A stretch of DNA of 64,000 nt from NCBI GenBank assembly GCA_030268105.1, contig BSDZ01000011.1:3137001-3201000 (forward strand). The letters are read 5' to 3'. The notes under the pieces were generated by a model that had not been told where the DNA came from, searched no databases, and worked only from the letters and a program-made list of their open reading frames with translations. Source of the stretch: Volvox africanus. Its lineage: Eukaryota > Chlorophyta > Chlorophyceae > Chlamydomonadales > Volvocaceae. Every line of letters begins with the position of its first letter. The first letter of the stretch is position 1. Position numbers and translations under genes: made by a program. Positions 16,901 to 29,027 of this stretch are shown here, piece by piece.

Positions 16901-18147
16901 GACAGCACATGCTCCAATGCCTCGGTCGCTGGGCCAGCGCAGACACCACTGCTCTGCGGTCCCAAGGCACCGCCGCCCCTCACCACCGCAGCTGGTAGCA
17001 CCGGGGAGGTGCAGACCTCGGGTTGTTGTGGGGATGAAGTTACGAGATCGCAAGTGCTGGCAGTTTCGCCCGCTTCGTCTTGTTCAGCGCCTTCAACGTC
17101 CCGTTTACGCGGACTCGTGGACCGTGAAGTGGCTGCGAGTCCGGCAATAGAGGAGACGGAGGCGGTGATGGCGAGGGAAGCGGCGGCGGCAGAGACGACA
17201 GCTTCATTATGTTTGCGGCAGCGAGCCGCAGGGTCGCATCCGGCTGTCTGGCCGGCCTCGCCACTAGCAGTTGTGACGACGCTGCTGTTCCCGCTGCTGG
17301 GTGCGTCAACCATTGCCGCACCGGGAACGCCAGGACGGGACGCACCCGAGGCCCCCGATGGCGAATTCCTGCCTGCGAGAGCCAAGGAACGGTTGCTGCG
17401 ACCGCCGCCAACACGACTGCTTTTACCAGCGTTCCCACTACTGCTCTGATCAACGCCGGCAAAGAGAGCATCATCATCCGCCGTCATGAGGTCCTGATAG
17501 TCCTCGTCGTCATCACCCTCGTCGTCACTGTACAGCAGGCATCGAAGTCTTTCAGCTTCAGTGCTAACCCCAACGCCGGCGCCCTCTCCACCCCTGTCGC
17601 AGCCACTGTCACCCGCAGACCAGGGCGCCTGCCCTGATCTTTCCAGCGGCATCTCGTCTACTGTGCGTGAGGCTGATGACACGAGCTGCAGCTGATCAAC
17701 CCCGTTGTCCGCGCCGCCTGCCAGCAAGGGCGCCAATGTCGGATGCTGGCCGCCGGCCCCATGCGCTGATGATGCGTCGTGGGCCGGCGAGACAGATCCG
17801 TGTGCCAAGCGGCTCTTGGATTCGACCCGGCCGGCGTAGCTATCACCGCTGCTCTGAGATTTGAGAGAAGATTTGCGGCCAAGACCGGTGTCCCCGCCAG
17901 CGCTCGCATCGGCAGCCATCCGTGCAATCAGCAGTGCTTGCGTGAGATCGCCGGTAACTGTTGCCGTCTGCTGCGGCGTAGATGTGCCGCTGTCAACGCT
18001 GTCAGCCTGGGAGCAGCCAATAAGATACACGTCAGCCGCGGGCAGCACCGCTTTGCAAACGTTGCTGCGCGTTAGAGTAAGGGACCCATGTCCCACCGGA
18101 CTAGTTGAAAGAAACCTCGCACCAGTTGTGAGATATGGACAGTCCAA
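13955..18147 (-). CDS. Large low-complexity Ser/Ala/Gly-rich protein, function unknown
   Basis: Three long minus-strand exons join with matching phases. The upstream exon (18147 down to about 16628) ends at donor G|GTAAGG in phase 2. The next (about 15872 down to 15353) starts after 'TTCCCAG', needs one base to fill the codon, and ends at GTGAGC in phase 0. The last runs from about 15008 after acceptor 'TTGTGTAG' to the TGA at 13955. The protein has acidic patches ('DDEGDDDEDYQD'), a His/Gln-rich segment ('HPHSYSQQQSQLQQMQ') and many Ser/Pro/Arg sites, but no recognisable catalytic domain. A further upstream exon is likely near 18245-18310, ending 'SDLLEYLGK' before a GTGTGA donor, so the true 5' end is not fixed. 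An (AT)n run near 15247-15260 lies in the second intron. It could be a regulatory or scaffold protein, but nothing visible decides this. Confidence 0.6.
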
Positions 18148-18310
18148 ACCTAGGGTTATAGTTCAATAAGAAAGCGTGGACATCCCCGAATAGCATTGCC
18201 ATAGGGGCGGCTGCTCTATTGCGCAAACAGGCCGGGCATCACACCTTGCCGAGATACTCCAGCAAGTCAGAGCCCCGCTGGGGAGAGTCATCTTCCCACC
18301 CGGAGAGGGC

Positions 18311-19333
18311 CGCAGAAGGCGGACGCGCGTGAGCGTCGCCTTTCACCCGCGGAGTGGGTGTCACTGTGCATACACGGTATGGGAACAAGGAACAACGCCG
18401 GAAGAAGATTCATGTGTTTCAATATATCCTTCTAAAACGGTGCGAGATACATGCACGAAATATGGCATAAACCTTTGTGTTGGCAATTGCACCATGGTTA
18501 CATTTCGCGTTGCCTTTCAGAGGCCCAGACGGTCTTGCCAAGGCCGTGCATTAGTAATGTTGATCATGTCAGACGACTTGCCATTCGAGGCTCTGCCCTG
18601 ATTTCCCGTATGGCTTCTTTGCCCAGGTCGGCTGGGCGTGGCCACAGGTCTCGATGGCGCGCCATGATTAGTAGCCTGTAAATCAGAATCCTCCATCCCT
18701 TTTGCTTAAATGAAAAGGAAGTGGCTGCTTCCAAGCAAAACTTAGCAAGGCAATTTGCTAGCAGCGACCTTGCGGGAGCGGCCTCTTAGTTTAAGAAGCT
18801 TATGGAGGAAAGCAAACTATAGGCATCTTTTATCGAGTAAAGCATCAACATTGTTCTTTGTCTTAGAACTATATTGAGCCTCTTAAGGGTAGCGCATAGG
18901 CGACGTTGCCGATGCCGCATCGAACAAAAGACAAAATCAGAAAATTTAAATAAGTCGTTCATAGTGCATTCTTGAGGTTTGCAGTGGGGTTCCATGGCAT
19001 GTTTCTGTTGACGTACTCGGTACGGGTTTGACTTGAGCCGTCTCATAGGATCTCTTGCGAAATTGGCTAGGCAAGAAAGCACGCGTATGCAAGCATCAAA
19101 ACTAGTAACCCATCACAATGTTATGGTAATAGGAGCTTGTGGCACTCCACAATGTTAGATATACCTAACAAGCAAATTATATAACTGTAAAATAGTACAG
19201 CTATATTGTCTTATTTAATCGATTACCTAGATTGTTGTGCTAGCGGCCCCGCGGCCCAGCGAACGACCATGCAACCGACAGCTGTTGACGAATGTGACTA
19301 CCGCCTTCTAATATAAGTAATGACTACACTAGT
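18311..19333. other. Divergent intergenic region, AT-rich
   Basis: This spacer separates the minus-strand low-complexity gene from the plus-strand DUF4347/EF-hand gene and presumably holds both promoters. The part from about 18690 to 19230 is clearly more AT-rich than the flanking genes. No coding exon or specific motif was recognised. Confidence 0.45.
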
Positions 19334-22300
19334 ATGCACGTATGCTCTAGTTACATAGTTGTATTCACTTTCCTTGGAAGTGCTGCCGGTGAATCGACGC
19401 GACAGGCAGACGGGAACGGCACGGACGGCACGTGTCCGGGCCACACTCCTATCCGAAGGATAAATCGGGGCAGAAAGTGCGTAATGGCACGTGGAAATGC
19501 AGCGCGAGACATGTTGGGGGACCCATTTGCAACCGCGTTTGGTGTCGCCTCGGTTCCAGGCGAGTCCAGCGAACCGTACCGATCGCCGCATGGGCACAAG
19601 GCCCCGCCGTCACATGCTCCTGATTCCGTAATCACTTGTCAACAATATCTGTGGTGGTTGCCATCCAGGTCGCCGCATTCTGAGGTCTGTGCTGGACAGC
19701 AGCACGTTTAAATGGGCCCTTCTTGCGTTGGGTATTGTCATCGGCCTCTTCCTCGTGGCTGCAATCATCTGGGCAGTCGTCTCGAAATGCGGTCGTGGCC
19801 GCAGTGCGCCCATTGCTCCAGGGGCCGCCTCACCTAGCAAGGTACACAAGGGCGTGCGTATGTGTGTGCGTATGTGTGTCCCCAGGCGATAAGGTCCATG
19901 AGAACCCTGTTTGCTGCGCCTTTTTGGATTGGGATCGGTAAAGGATTTATGGGCTCACGCACCATAAACGAGTGTAGGGCCGCATGAGGCTGCTTTGGCT
20001 AGCGACAATGCGCCATTCATCGCCACATTTAGACTGTGTCAGGACGCCCTGGCCTTATCCAGCCAAGTCTCTGATTACCTTGGGTTTAGGTAAACGACAA
20101 AGAAGCTAGGGGAGTTCCGGGAGTGAGTGCCGACGTGCACGGTGTTCCCATTTCTGAATCCTCGCTCCAGGGTAATGACGGTGGCGGCGGGAGAAGTGAC
20201 GTGGAAAAGGGCCCGGTGGCGGGGAGCCCAATACCCATGACAACACCCTCTGCACCAGGCATAGGTAGGTAGATGGATAGATAACAGCAGGCGGCTTGGA
20301 AAGGGACCGATATATTCGTTGCGTCTGGGTCTTAACAAGCACTGCTCTCCACGTTTTGGCCCTCACGATCATACGACGCCGTCATTGGCGTACGGTACAT
20401 TCCCGTGTGCGCCGCAACGGCTTCCTTGGAGATGGAAGGAGTATGTGACCCAGGCGGGTGGCCCGAGGGGACCCTCACCCTCACCTAGTGCTGCTGTGGG
20501 ACGTGTTTACGGTATGGCTTGGCCTGACAGATGCCGACAGCAGTAGATGGAACCCCCTCACATCCTAGCGGACGACGCCGGCGGTACTCCTGGCATTGCC
20601 ATTTTGTCATGCAGGTCCCGCTGCACCGTCGCCTGGGGGGCCGATCTCGCCGGCGGCACCCCTCCCGCCTCCGGTGGGCTCAGCAGCTGGAGGCCCTGTG
20701 CCGCCCTGGAAGTCCGATCCGCAGCGGCTACCCCCGGGGATCATGTTGGCGCCCCTCACACCCCCGCTTTATTCGCCTCTGATATCTAATCCCCGCCTAG
20801 ATACAGAGCCACCATATGAGCGCTTGGTACTCATCTCCTCGCGTGTGCATAAGCCAGACATGGTGCGTGCCGTTTGCGTTCCCAAGAGGCAGTGGTGTGG
20901 TGTGGTGTGGGTTCATGGGCGGCCGTTATGTCATGTTGTTAAAGCAGGCACCAGATGGACTTGTACTCAACGGATTAGGGAGCCATCGTGGGCATATTGC
21001 CTGATGCCAATTGCATGAGACACAGGCGATCGTGCTGAGGCTTTTTGTATCTCTGTAAGTATATCCGCCTAAGCGAAGGCCCAATCGGAAGATGTCCATA
21101 CATACACGGTCCATCCCGGATAGGATACTACCCGTATGTAGACACCCCAGGATACTACATGGCTCACATACTGCAGATTCGGGCTCAAGGTCCTAGTTGC
21201 CACCAATCAGCGGGTCGGGGTGCTGAGTAGGTGCTCGTGGAGGCGCCGTAAGTGGAGCCCTGTTTTCTCTGATGCCTTCAGCTTTGCAGGCGCTCCCAGT
21301 TTGCTGAGCACTAAGGACTTTTCAACCCGTGCATTTGTTCTGCTGCTGCCACGGCAGGTTGCTCGGGCGGTGCTCCCCAACGTGGCATACATCGTATATG
21401 ACTGGAAGAACTTCACACTGCAGGTAGGTGTGGACTGGCAATATTAAGAGGTGCCCACTGCTGTTGCTGAGCTTCGGTAACAGCAGAGGACCGGGATAAG
21501 AATAAGGCCAAACATGGTTGAAGGCATAACCTATAGTTAACACGGCAACGCGTGCGTTCGTTCAAGCTTGCATACGAAACTACGGGTCATTGCGGCATTC
21601 ATTGCGGCACCTTTCCCGGCTGCTGGTCCTCGGGTCCGTCGATTGGCAGACAGCAGGCGGAGAGAGTTTGGTGAGGTAGAGAGAGTTAGGCCATGCCATA
21701 CACACAGGCGCTGTCCACACTGCCTCCATACCTCCCTAAGACGTGTGTGCGCCTCCATGCCCTGACCTGCTCCCACACGCACCCATACAGGAACTGCTCA
21801 GATATATAAAAAAGGCACTGGGGCAGCAGAAGGTCATGTCCATCGCAGTGGTGGCGCCAGGCAGCAGGCCGGGCACCGTGGGGTTGTTGGAGGGTGCGGG
21901 GACCTCGCCAGAGAAGCTGGCCTCCAAAACAGAGCTGTCGCAGTTTTGGCGCGTGCTGGCGGGCTGCGTGGCGCTGTCAGGAACAGCTGATGGGCGCCGC
22001 GTGGACCTGTTGGGGTGCCGCATTGTTGAGGCACCGCGTGAGGGTGCAGCATTGCTCAAGGAGCTCTGGAATCTGACAACGGTGCCCTTCGCGGCAGCAG
22101 ATGACGCGTTGGGAGGGTACATGCTGTGCACGTTCATGGAAGAACCAACGACACGGCAGCTTAGCTTGATCTCTAGTACGATCCCTGCAATCGATTTGTA
22201 CTTCAATCGGTTCGCGCTGCTAGGAATACCGCCGCCAGGGAGTGGCGGGGCCACCGGGGAGGGAGGAGGTGGAGGGGCGATAGCGGTGGTGGCGAGCGCG

Positions 22301-24611
22301 CCGCTGCCCCCTGGACCGCCGCCGCCAGGGGCGATTGCGCCTGTTGGGACAGCGCCGCCACTAGCGTCTGCACCAGCCCCAGGGGCACCAACGATGTCTG
22401 ATGCTGTAGCAGCGGCACCAACCCGTGCACCTACTTTGGCGTCGGACGCTAAGGCAGCGGGGCCGCCGCCTTCAGCCCCTGTACCTGCGGCGGCGGTGAT
22501 GCCTGAGGCTAAGGTAGCGGCGTCAGCTGCTCCGCCACCGTCGGTCCTGGCGCCTGACGCCAAGGCAGCGGCGGCACCGGCCTCAGCACCTGCAGGCCCC
22601 GAAGGGCCCGACGTGTTCAGCCGCCTTTCCCGGGCGTTATTGCAACACGGCAAGACGCCGGACGCGGCATTCTTGGAGTTTGACCGGGACGGAAACGGGC
22701 AGCTCTCCACGGCTGAGCTGATCGAGCTGATGCGGGTGCACCTTCCAGATGCCAGTCCTATTGACATCAAGCACTTTCAGGCCATGCTGGACACCGACGC
22801 CCTCTCCGCGGGACAGGTACGGCGGGATTCTTAGGTTTTTAGGAAGGGAAGCAGTTGAGACAGTGGATCTACCTATAGGACCTTCTGCGCCGAAGGGAGC
22901 GGCCCAGGGATATAAGTTTATCGCATTACCCTCCATTGTTAGCAGGACCAGCAAACCGCTGGGACCCCGCCGCTTCAGGCGAGTGGCCAACGAAGTGCCA
23001 TGTGGGGCGTATGAGGCCATACTTACAGTTATGAGGGGGATCAATCGACGATTCGTCGTGAGTTGTGTTCGGTGGCCAAACGGCGTGAGGCTGCGCAAAG
23101 CTCCACCACCATGTATTTGTCTGGGAACGTTTCCGACCCACCATCTGCCTGGGGTTGCACGTGGGCGTCACCTAATACTGTACACGTGCTGTAGGAGCTT
23201 GAGTGCTGAACACGTTGGCGGGACCTGGCCAGTTCTCAACACGGGTACGACCTTCCTTGTGTGGGATATCTGCAGGCTCTGGCAAGGCCAATGACATTCA
23301 TCCTGGCCTCAAGCCGTTCTCTGGATACTGGGGGACCTCCCTCGTATATATATCAAAATACCTACCGTGTCTTGAGCGCCTGAACAGCTCGTAAGGCATA
23401 GTGTCTTTGTCAATCACTTACACTGCATTCCCAACCGCATCATCTTCGATGATCCTGTTCGCCCCACCCTTGCTGCGCAGGAGGCGATGCTCAGCCGGGA
23501 GGAATTCGTGAAGGGGCTGCCAGAAAACGTGCGGATCCAAGAGCAGGTCCGGGCAGGGCGAGATGACGACGAGGTGGTGCCGAGGCTACAGGTGCGGCTG
23601 CAGGTGACCCCATAGCGGGCGGGACTTGGCCCTTAGTTCCGTGAAGGCACCTCCTGCAGAGGCTAATCATTTCGTACGGCTGCTGTCGGCAGTTTGTACG
23701 CTAGCACATGTCTCTAAGTCCTTTCTAGTTCCTGTCTCTGCCTGTCGGCCTAAGCCATGGGCCGTGGCCTAGCTAGGCGGAGGTAGGGAAGGACAAGGAG
23801 AAAATTTAGGAAAGGGCACCTTGACGTCTGTGGGGAAAGCAGCCAGTTAGGACGCGACCTTGCAATCAGCCAGTTTTTGCGGGAGGTACAATGGGCTCGT
23901 CCGTTAGCGTCCTTACTGCCTGATTGTTTGTCTCGTGCTGGAAGAACACTTCTTCGCTTTCCAGTGCTCCATTCCGCCGCCGCTTGCCTATGAAGGCGCA
24001 GAGTCCGGGACACCTCAACCGCTTTGGCCTTTCCTCACCTTCCTTTGTCTCTGACCGCACAGGATTACCTGACAGAAAACGAGCAGATTCTGCGTGACAC
24101 CTTTGAGCAGTTTGATGCTAATAGCGACAGCCATTTGGACCATCTGGAGCTGCAGGAGCTAGTGGACTCCATTCCCGGCCTGGAGCCGCGCGAGAAGAAG
24201 TTCATCCTGGCGCTACTCTACTTGCATGACCAGAACCGCGACCTGCGCATCAGCTTGGACGAGCTGCTCGCCGCACTCCGGCAATTTGAAAAGGACCACC
24301 TGCACCGTCCCGCACTCGCCCGGGCAGTGCCACTGAGTCCGGCTGCGCCTGGTGCTGCAGGAGGGGTGACGGCGACAGCGCCTAAATCCGATGGCGCAGC
24401 CCATTCACAGCAGGCACTAAAGGAGGGGGGTCCACAGGCGGCGGCCCCAGCGGCGGCGACGGCGGCTCCACCTCCGCCAAGCGACCTGTTAACCCCGTTG
24501 GGGCCGCCAGGTGGCAAGCTGGCTCCACTGGCACCCTTGGGGCTAGGTGGGGGAACTGCGCTGCCGCGGCCGGGAGCACTGGCACCGTTAGGACCCTTAC
24601 CCGGGCGATAG
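19334..24611 (+). CDS. Single-pass membrane protein with DUF4347-like domain and four EF-hands
   Basis: An N-terminal segment with a hydrophobic start (19334 on) may be a signal peptide. An exon near 19690-19842 encodes a clear membrane span ('LALGIVIGLFLVAAIIWAV') followed by basic residues. A Pro/Gly-rich exon lies near 20610-20830. The DUF4347-like domain starts in 21289-21423 ('VAYIVYDWKNFTLQ', donor CAG|GTAGGT) and continues in 21791-22816 with 'SIAVVAPGSRPGTVGLL', 'RRVDLLGCRIVE' and 'ALLKELWNLT'. After an Ala/Pro linker come EF-hands: loop 'DRDGNGQLSTAE'; an imperfect one completed by exon 23481-23591 (or 23603); and, in the last exon (24063-24611), 'DANSDSHLDHLE' and 'DQNRDLRISLDE'. 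Three loops are canonical calcium ligands. DUF4347 is known mainly from large bacterial surface or calcium-binding adhesins; its role is unknown. The 5' exon structure is tentative and the 21.3-24.6 kb part is solid. Confidence 0.72.
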
Positions 24612-25005
24612 GAAGCAGCTTATTGCGTTGGAACCACCACTCAATCGCTGTGATAACATGTGTGCGGGCTTTTTGGGAAACGAATGATGAGGTATTGTAC
24701 TCTCTCTAAGAACTGCGCATGGGCGACTAGGTCGGAATTGCTAAAGACGATGCAGCGTGAGCTTTTATTTTCGCATAAAAATGTGATAAAATCGTTTTTG
24801 GAGACGGTTGTAACGGAGCCAGTTTTTTTTCGTTTTGGGGAGTCTGGCTTTGGGTACAGGTCAAGTACCGATAAACATTTTTTGATACGGTGGTTGCAAA
24901 CTTACAATGGCGAAAAAGGCCGGGGGGCCTTTTGCGCCCCCTCAGAGCATGAAATCCCCTAAATACCACCTTGCCTCAGCTCTAAGGAGGTTCACTTTGT
25001 AACTC

Positions 25006-25385
25006 AGGGTGCAATAGCACATGATGTCGGGGTGCAAGTTCCCCCATTACAATCCTCCCCATCCTGCAGCGAACGTCCTCGGCCGCCCCTGGCACCCCGT
25101 AGGGCAGCTTGTGCCTTGCACCCGACGAATGGGGTTCTTTTGTTTTCTCGGCACTACCGTCCACTTTGCCTCATTTAGGTCGGCAGGTCGGCAGTACCCT
25201 GACGCAGCGCCAGCCCGGATATCCACCATAGGGCAGACAGGATTCGTGTGCATCCTATCGTGTTTGTCTCAACCAGTGTATGCTACTCGGGGTAGACCCA
25301 GGGACCTTGTGTCAAATCCTAGCAGTTCGCACCACTATAACACAGGGTGCGAGTGTGTGATGCCAGGGTGCGAGTTTTCCCGACC
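25006..25385. repeat. Two degenerate copies of a GGGTGCRAG-containing motif
   Basis: A segment of about 40 bp at 25006-25045 contains two GGGTGCAA blocks around TGATGTC. A related segment at 25345-25385 has GGGTGCGAG, TGATGCC and GGGTGCGAG in the same order. They may be the ends of an unidentified short element, or a diverged duplication. Confidence 0.45.
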
Positions 25386-25625
25386 GTACTCACTTAATGA
25401 ATGGCTCCCTTTCAATTAAGCCACAGTTTGGCTGTGGTCCGTCAGGCTCACTGCATCAGGCAGGTTGCTTGTCATCCGTGCCGTCAAGATGCAGGGAAAG
25501 CAGCTCAGTGTCATGTTCATTTTAAAGACTGGGTTACACATGACTTTCATCTCCTACAACATTGTACACACCTTTAGCGTGGATCCCGCAACACAAGGCA
25601 GTAATCGTGTATGCGCCACATTTGA

Positions 25626-25827
25626 GGATGGTGTGACCCTGTACTTAATTTCTTTGACCCCCGGGGACCATACCATGAGCTGAACGTCCTGTGTCGTAGT
25701 CGTACATGTCTTACAGTAGTCATACAGGATGGTGTGACCCTGTACTTAATTTCTTTGACCCCCGGGGACCATACCATGAGCTGAACGTCCTGTGTCGTAG
25801 TCGTACATGTCTTACAGTAGTCATACA
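25626..25827. repeat. 101-bp tandem duplication, two near-perfect copies
   Basis: The block starting GATGGTGTGACCCTG at 25627 recurs at 25728 with a period of 101 bp. It runs without visible mismatch until the second copy leaves the repeat at about 25826. It is not coding in any recognisable way and looks recent. Confidence 0.9.
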
Positions 25828-26159
25828 CGGCCCGTGCACCAGCGCAATATCAAGGTGCAGAAGCACTTTGTCAGCATCTCGAGAGACCTTTGCGGCGCTC
25901 AACTACATCCTGGGCATGGACTACCTCGCGGCTTAACTGCGATGTTTGATGCATTAATATAGTCGCATTAGTAATAAGTTAATTATGCATTGAGTTTGCA
26001 CATAAGCGCACATTCTGGCATTACGGTCGCGATCCGTTCAGCATGGGGCGACGCGATTAACTTGGGCGGCATATGCATTTGCACGAAGGTAACAATTATC
26101 TGTGAAAGGACAATGATGCACAACAATAATTGCATGATATCGCGCTCTAGCTTGCATAT

Positions 26160-26306
26160 TGCGGGCTTGCGTTAGGAAGCCGGGTTAGTTAGGCGTAAGG
26201 CCTCGGTAAGGCATTTAAACTAAGGGCCTTACCTCAGCCCGTGTCCTCAGGGCTGTATTTATTCGCGTGCGTAGTCGTTACTTTTATCTTGTTTTTGTTG
26301 TTCAGC
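26160..26306 (+). repeat. Left terminal (A-type) sequence of element 1
   Basis: It starts TGCGGGCT and ends in the same 'CTTGTTTTTGTTGTTCAGC' as the A repeats of element 2, with recognisable but diverged sequence between (for example GTGTCCTCAGG). It marks the left end of element 1 and probably holds its promoter. Confidence 0.7.
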
Positions 26307-26320
26307 ACGCGCTGAACAAC
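26297..26320 (+). other. Perfect hairpin at the leader of element 1
   Basis: Two 10-nt arms (GTTGTTCAGC / GCTGAACAAC) flank a 4-nt loop ACGC. The same stem with a different loop is found at the matching place in element 2, so the structure is probably functional in the element RNA or DNA. Confidence 0.85.
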
Positions 26321-26436
26321 GAAGCGGATCCCGCGCCCCTTGGCGCGCTTCTGTTTTAAAACCGCTGTGCTTTCAGCTTGTCAGCAGGACCCATCGGGTA
26401 GAGCGTCCTCCTACATCGCTCTGTTTATTTTCTACA

Positions 26437-27465
26437 ATGATCCTCATCATCATGGTGCTGGTGGGCGTCGTGAATGGCGCCCTTGCCTTGGAGGCCCTCG
26501 GCGGAGGATTACAGGCCAGCGGCTCGACCTACACCAACCCGTTTGGAGGTTATTCCCGCCCGGGGACGCCAGTGGGACCGACACTCCTGAATCATCAGGG
26601 GGTCGCAATGATGCAACATGTGGGTCCAAGTGTCGCCGAGCAGCAAACAGCTCTAATCCTGCAACTGCAGCAACAAGTCCAGACACTGTCCACTCAGTTA
26701 AATCGAGGTGGGCAACCGGGAATGGCGGACTATGAATTCCTGTCGCGCTACTATCAGGACCCGCGAGCGCAGCAATCACCGGAAACGGGACGCTTCCCTT
26801 TCCCTAGACGTATCATTTCTGGCCTGCCATCTGGAGGAATTAATGCTAATAATCTCGTCCTGCTTAATTACAAAGCTTATCCGGAATGGCGGGATTTAGA
26901 GCATGCGCAGCGAGGACAACCGGACCGTGCAGGCTCCCTGCTTTACGAGTTCGGAATTTTAATGACAGCTCTATCAATTGCAGAGCTGACTGCTGCCGGC
27001 CTTGAATCTTTGATAAAGAGCGTTGCGCATATGGGTCTGAATCAGAGTTGGTTGGCAGTGGTTTCCAATACTCATCGCACCTTGCATTATAATATGAACT
27101 GGCTCCGGGAGCTGTTATCCGCCCGCATAAATTGCATTATTGAGTTTTCTTATCGTGGTAGGGACGGCCTTGTGGCTCTGCACCATCGTTATTTTGCCAC
27201 GGCAGAATGTGCAGTTCAGGATGATGATCTGCGGGAATATGATGATGAGTTTGCCCATGCCCGCCAGAAGGTTTCCTTAAAGTATCTCGCAGAGAAGGAG
27301 CACAAGACTCGTACTGGTGGCAATACTGGAGTTCTCCTTTTTAATGGCACTCGCCAACGCCGGGGCCGTGGTGGTGGTTTTGCAGGGCATGGTTTCCCGC
27401 CCAATCGTGCCTCTGCTGCGGTAGGGAGCTCCACCTCGGGTGCTAGTGCCCCGGGGCAGAATTGA
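26437..27465 (+). CDS. Gag-like ORF1 of element 1
   Basis: A 342-residue open frame precedes the reverse transcriptase, 14 nt before the next ORF. It has a Gln/Leu-rich stretch ('ILQLQQQVQTLSTQL'), a central block shared with element 2 ('YPEWRDLEHAQRGQPD', 'SARINCIIEFSYRGRDGL'), and a Gly/Arg-rich basic C-terminus suited to nucleic-acid binding. There is no CCHC zinc knuckle. DIRS-group elements encode such a protein upstream of pol; the structural role is inferred from position. The frame is intact. Confidence 0.75.
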   Translation: MILIIMVLVGVVNGALALEALGGGLQASGSTYTNPFGGYSRPGTPVGPTLLNHQGVAMMQHVGPSVAEQQTALILQLQQQVQTLSTQLNRGGQPGMADYEFLSRYYQDPRAQQSPETGRFPFPRRIISGLPSGGINANNLVLLNYKAYPEWRDLEHAQRGQPDRAGSLLYEFGILMTALSIAELTAAGLESLIKSVAHMGLNQSWLAVVSNTHRTLHYNMNWLRELLSARINCIIEFSYRGRDGLVALHHRYFATAECAVQDDDLREYDDEFAHARQKVSLKYLAEKEHKTRTGGNTGVLLFNGTRQRRGRGGGFAGHGFPPNRASAAVGSSTSGASAPGQN

Positions 27466-27479
27466 AGTAGTTTTGGAAC

Positions 27480-29027
27480 ATGAGCCCCCCTTTGCATGCT
27501 CGAGTTCAAGCACACCTAGCGGCTTGGAAGGCTATTGGGGCGGACACTCGGACGCTACATGTGCTGAAGCAGGTGGTTCCAGTGGAGTTTCGAAATGGTT
27601 GTCCGCCCCCTGCCTTTGATCTACTGAGTTTTCCGGTCTCACAGATACAGAAACGGTGGTGGCAGGAGGTTGAAGAACCCCGCCTCATTGCTCTTGGGGC
27701 CATCTCCCGTGTGGACCCCTCACGGACGGTTGAGCATGTGGTTAATGCCTTTTGTGTGCCAAAGCAGGGTAGTTCTTCCTGGCGCCTTGTTGTCAACCTT
27801 AAGCGGATGAACATTGCGCAGAAGGCTTATAAGTGCCGTTATGAATCCCTCCGTACCCTACATCATATGGGCATTCAGAATTCGTGGATCATCAAGGTGG
27901 ATTTAGCGGATGCCTTTTACCATATTCCCATCCGTCCAGTGGATCGACGTTTCTTTACCTTCCGCTTCTGTGACACTCTGTATGAGATGAATGCCCTACC
28001 CATGGGTTGGTTGAATAGTCCTTACTGGTTCACGAAGATTATGTGGAATGTAGTTCGTTTCTGTAGGGATCCTATTGCAGCGGTCGGTGGCAAGAAATGT
28101 CGGGTTACACCTCCCATGCCGCCGCATCAGTTTTTCCCAGCATGTGGCAGTGGACGACCAGCCCGTCTTGGAGCTCGGGTTCTACCCTACCTGGACGAGT
28201 TTCTTTTCGTTGTCTCTTCCAAGGAGCAGGCCAGTCTTGGAGTGCGGGGGACTATTGAGTATTTAGGTTTAGCTTGTCACCCAACAAAATGCCAGTGGGA
28301 GCCTTCGCAGGCAGTTTATCATTTAGGCATCACTGTCAATACCGCATCTGGTTTGTTTGAGGTACCCAAGGAGAAGCTTTCCAAGCTCCGACGGCTGGCA
28401 GTTGGCTTGAGGGACACGGCTAAGGAAAATCGTCGGTTGGTCCAGAAGCGTGAGTTAGCAAAATTTTGTGGTTTCGCCCAGAGTGTTAAGTTGGCCCCAA
28501 CCCCGCTTTTTCTTCGTAACTTCTATGATGATATCATGCAACCTGTAGGTTGGTCAGGCCGTATTCGTTTAACACGTGGTTCCCTATGGGATCTTGATTG
28601 GTGGGCTGATATCCCAACGCGGCATTGATCTGCCGCTATTTACATAGGGCCTGCTGCGGTGGACTTGACTGTTGATGCATCCCGTCACTCCTGGGGTGCA
28701 ACACTACATGGTCGGATAGCTCGAGGTTATTGGTCCTCTAACGACTACCTGGCGCATATTAATTGGAAAGAGCTGCGTGCTGTTCGTCATGCCTTGGAGT
28801 CGTTCCTTCCTTATGTCACCCAGCAGGTTGTGCTTATCAGGGAGGATAACACTTGCACGCAGGCAGTTTTGGGACGTCTGTCTTGTAGGTCCCCATGTTT
28901 GCATGAGGAGATGAGGTGTTTATGGAGTTTCCTGCAGGAACATAGCATTATCCTCCAGGTAGAACGGGTAGCTAGTGCGGAGAATGAGGCAGATGCAGCT
29001 TCTCGTTGGATAGATCGGGATGATTAT
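27480..29027 (+). pseudogene. Reverse transcriptase-RNase H of element 1, broken
   Basis: The ORF begins at ATG 27480. Palm motifs are 'IIKVDLADAFYHIPI' (motif A, Asp present), 'NALPMGWLNSPYW' (motif B) and 'LPYLDEFLFV' (motif C), where the second catalytic Asp is Glu. A TGA at 28626-28628 stands where a Trp is expected and separates RT from RNase H. RNase H ('LTVDASRHSWGATLHG', 'HINWKELRAV', 'REDNTCTQAV', 'ENEADAASR') continues in the same frame and is cut at 29027 by element 2. The rest lies at 37450. The YLDE change and the stop make it inactive as written. Confidence 0.85.

Larger units (their letters stand above)
24612..26159. other. Intergenic DNA with small repeats
   Basis: No gene was recognised between the EF-hand gene stop and the left end of the retroelement nest. 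A TGTAA near 24998 could serve the EF-hand gene. The stretch holds degenerate GGGTGC-containing repeats and a 101-bp tandem duplication. Confidence 0.5.

Noticed and set aside
21736..22770. 344-codon minus-strand open frame
   Set aside because: Antisense shadow of the DUF4347/EF-hand exon; low-complexity Ala/Gly/Ser composition mirrors the real coding strand.
28626..28628. TGA read as Trp (altered genetic code)
   Set aside because: TGA serves as a normal stop in host genes such as GLE1 and the kinase; only decayed retroelements show it in frame.
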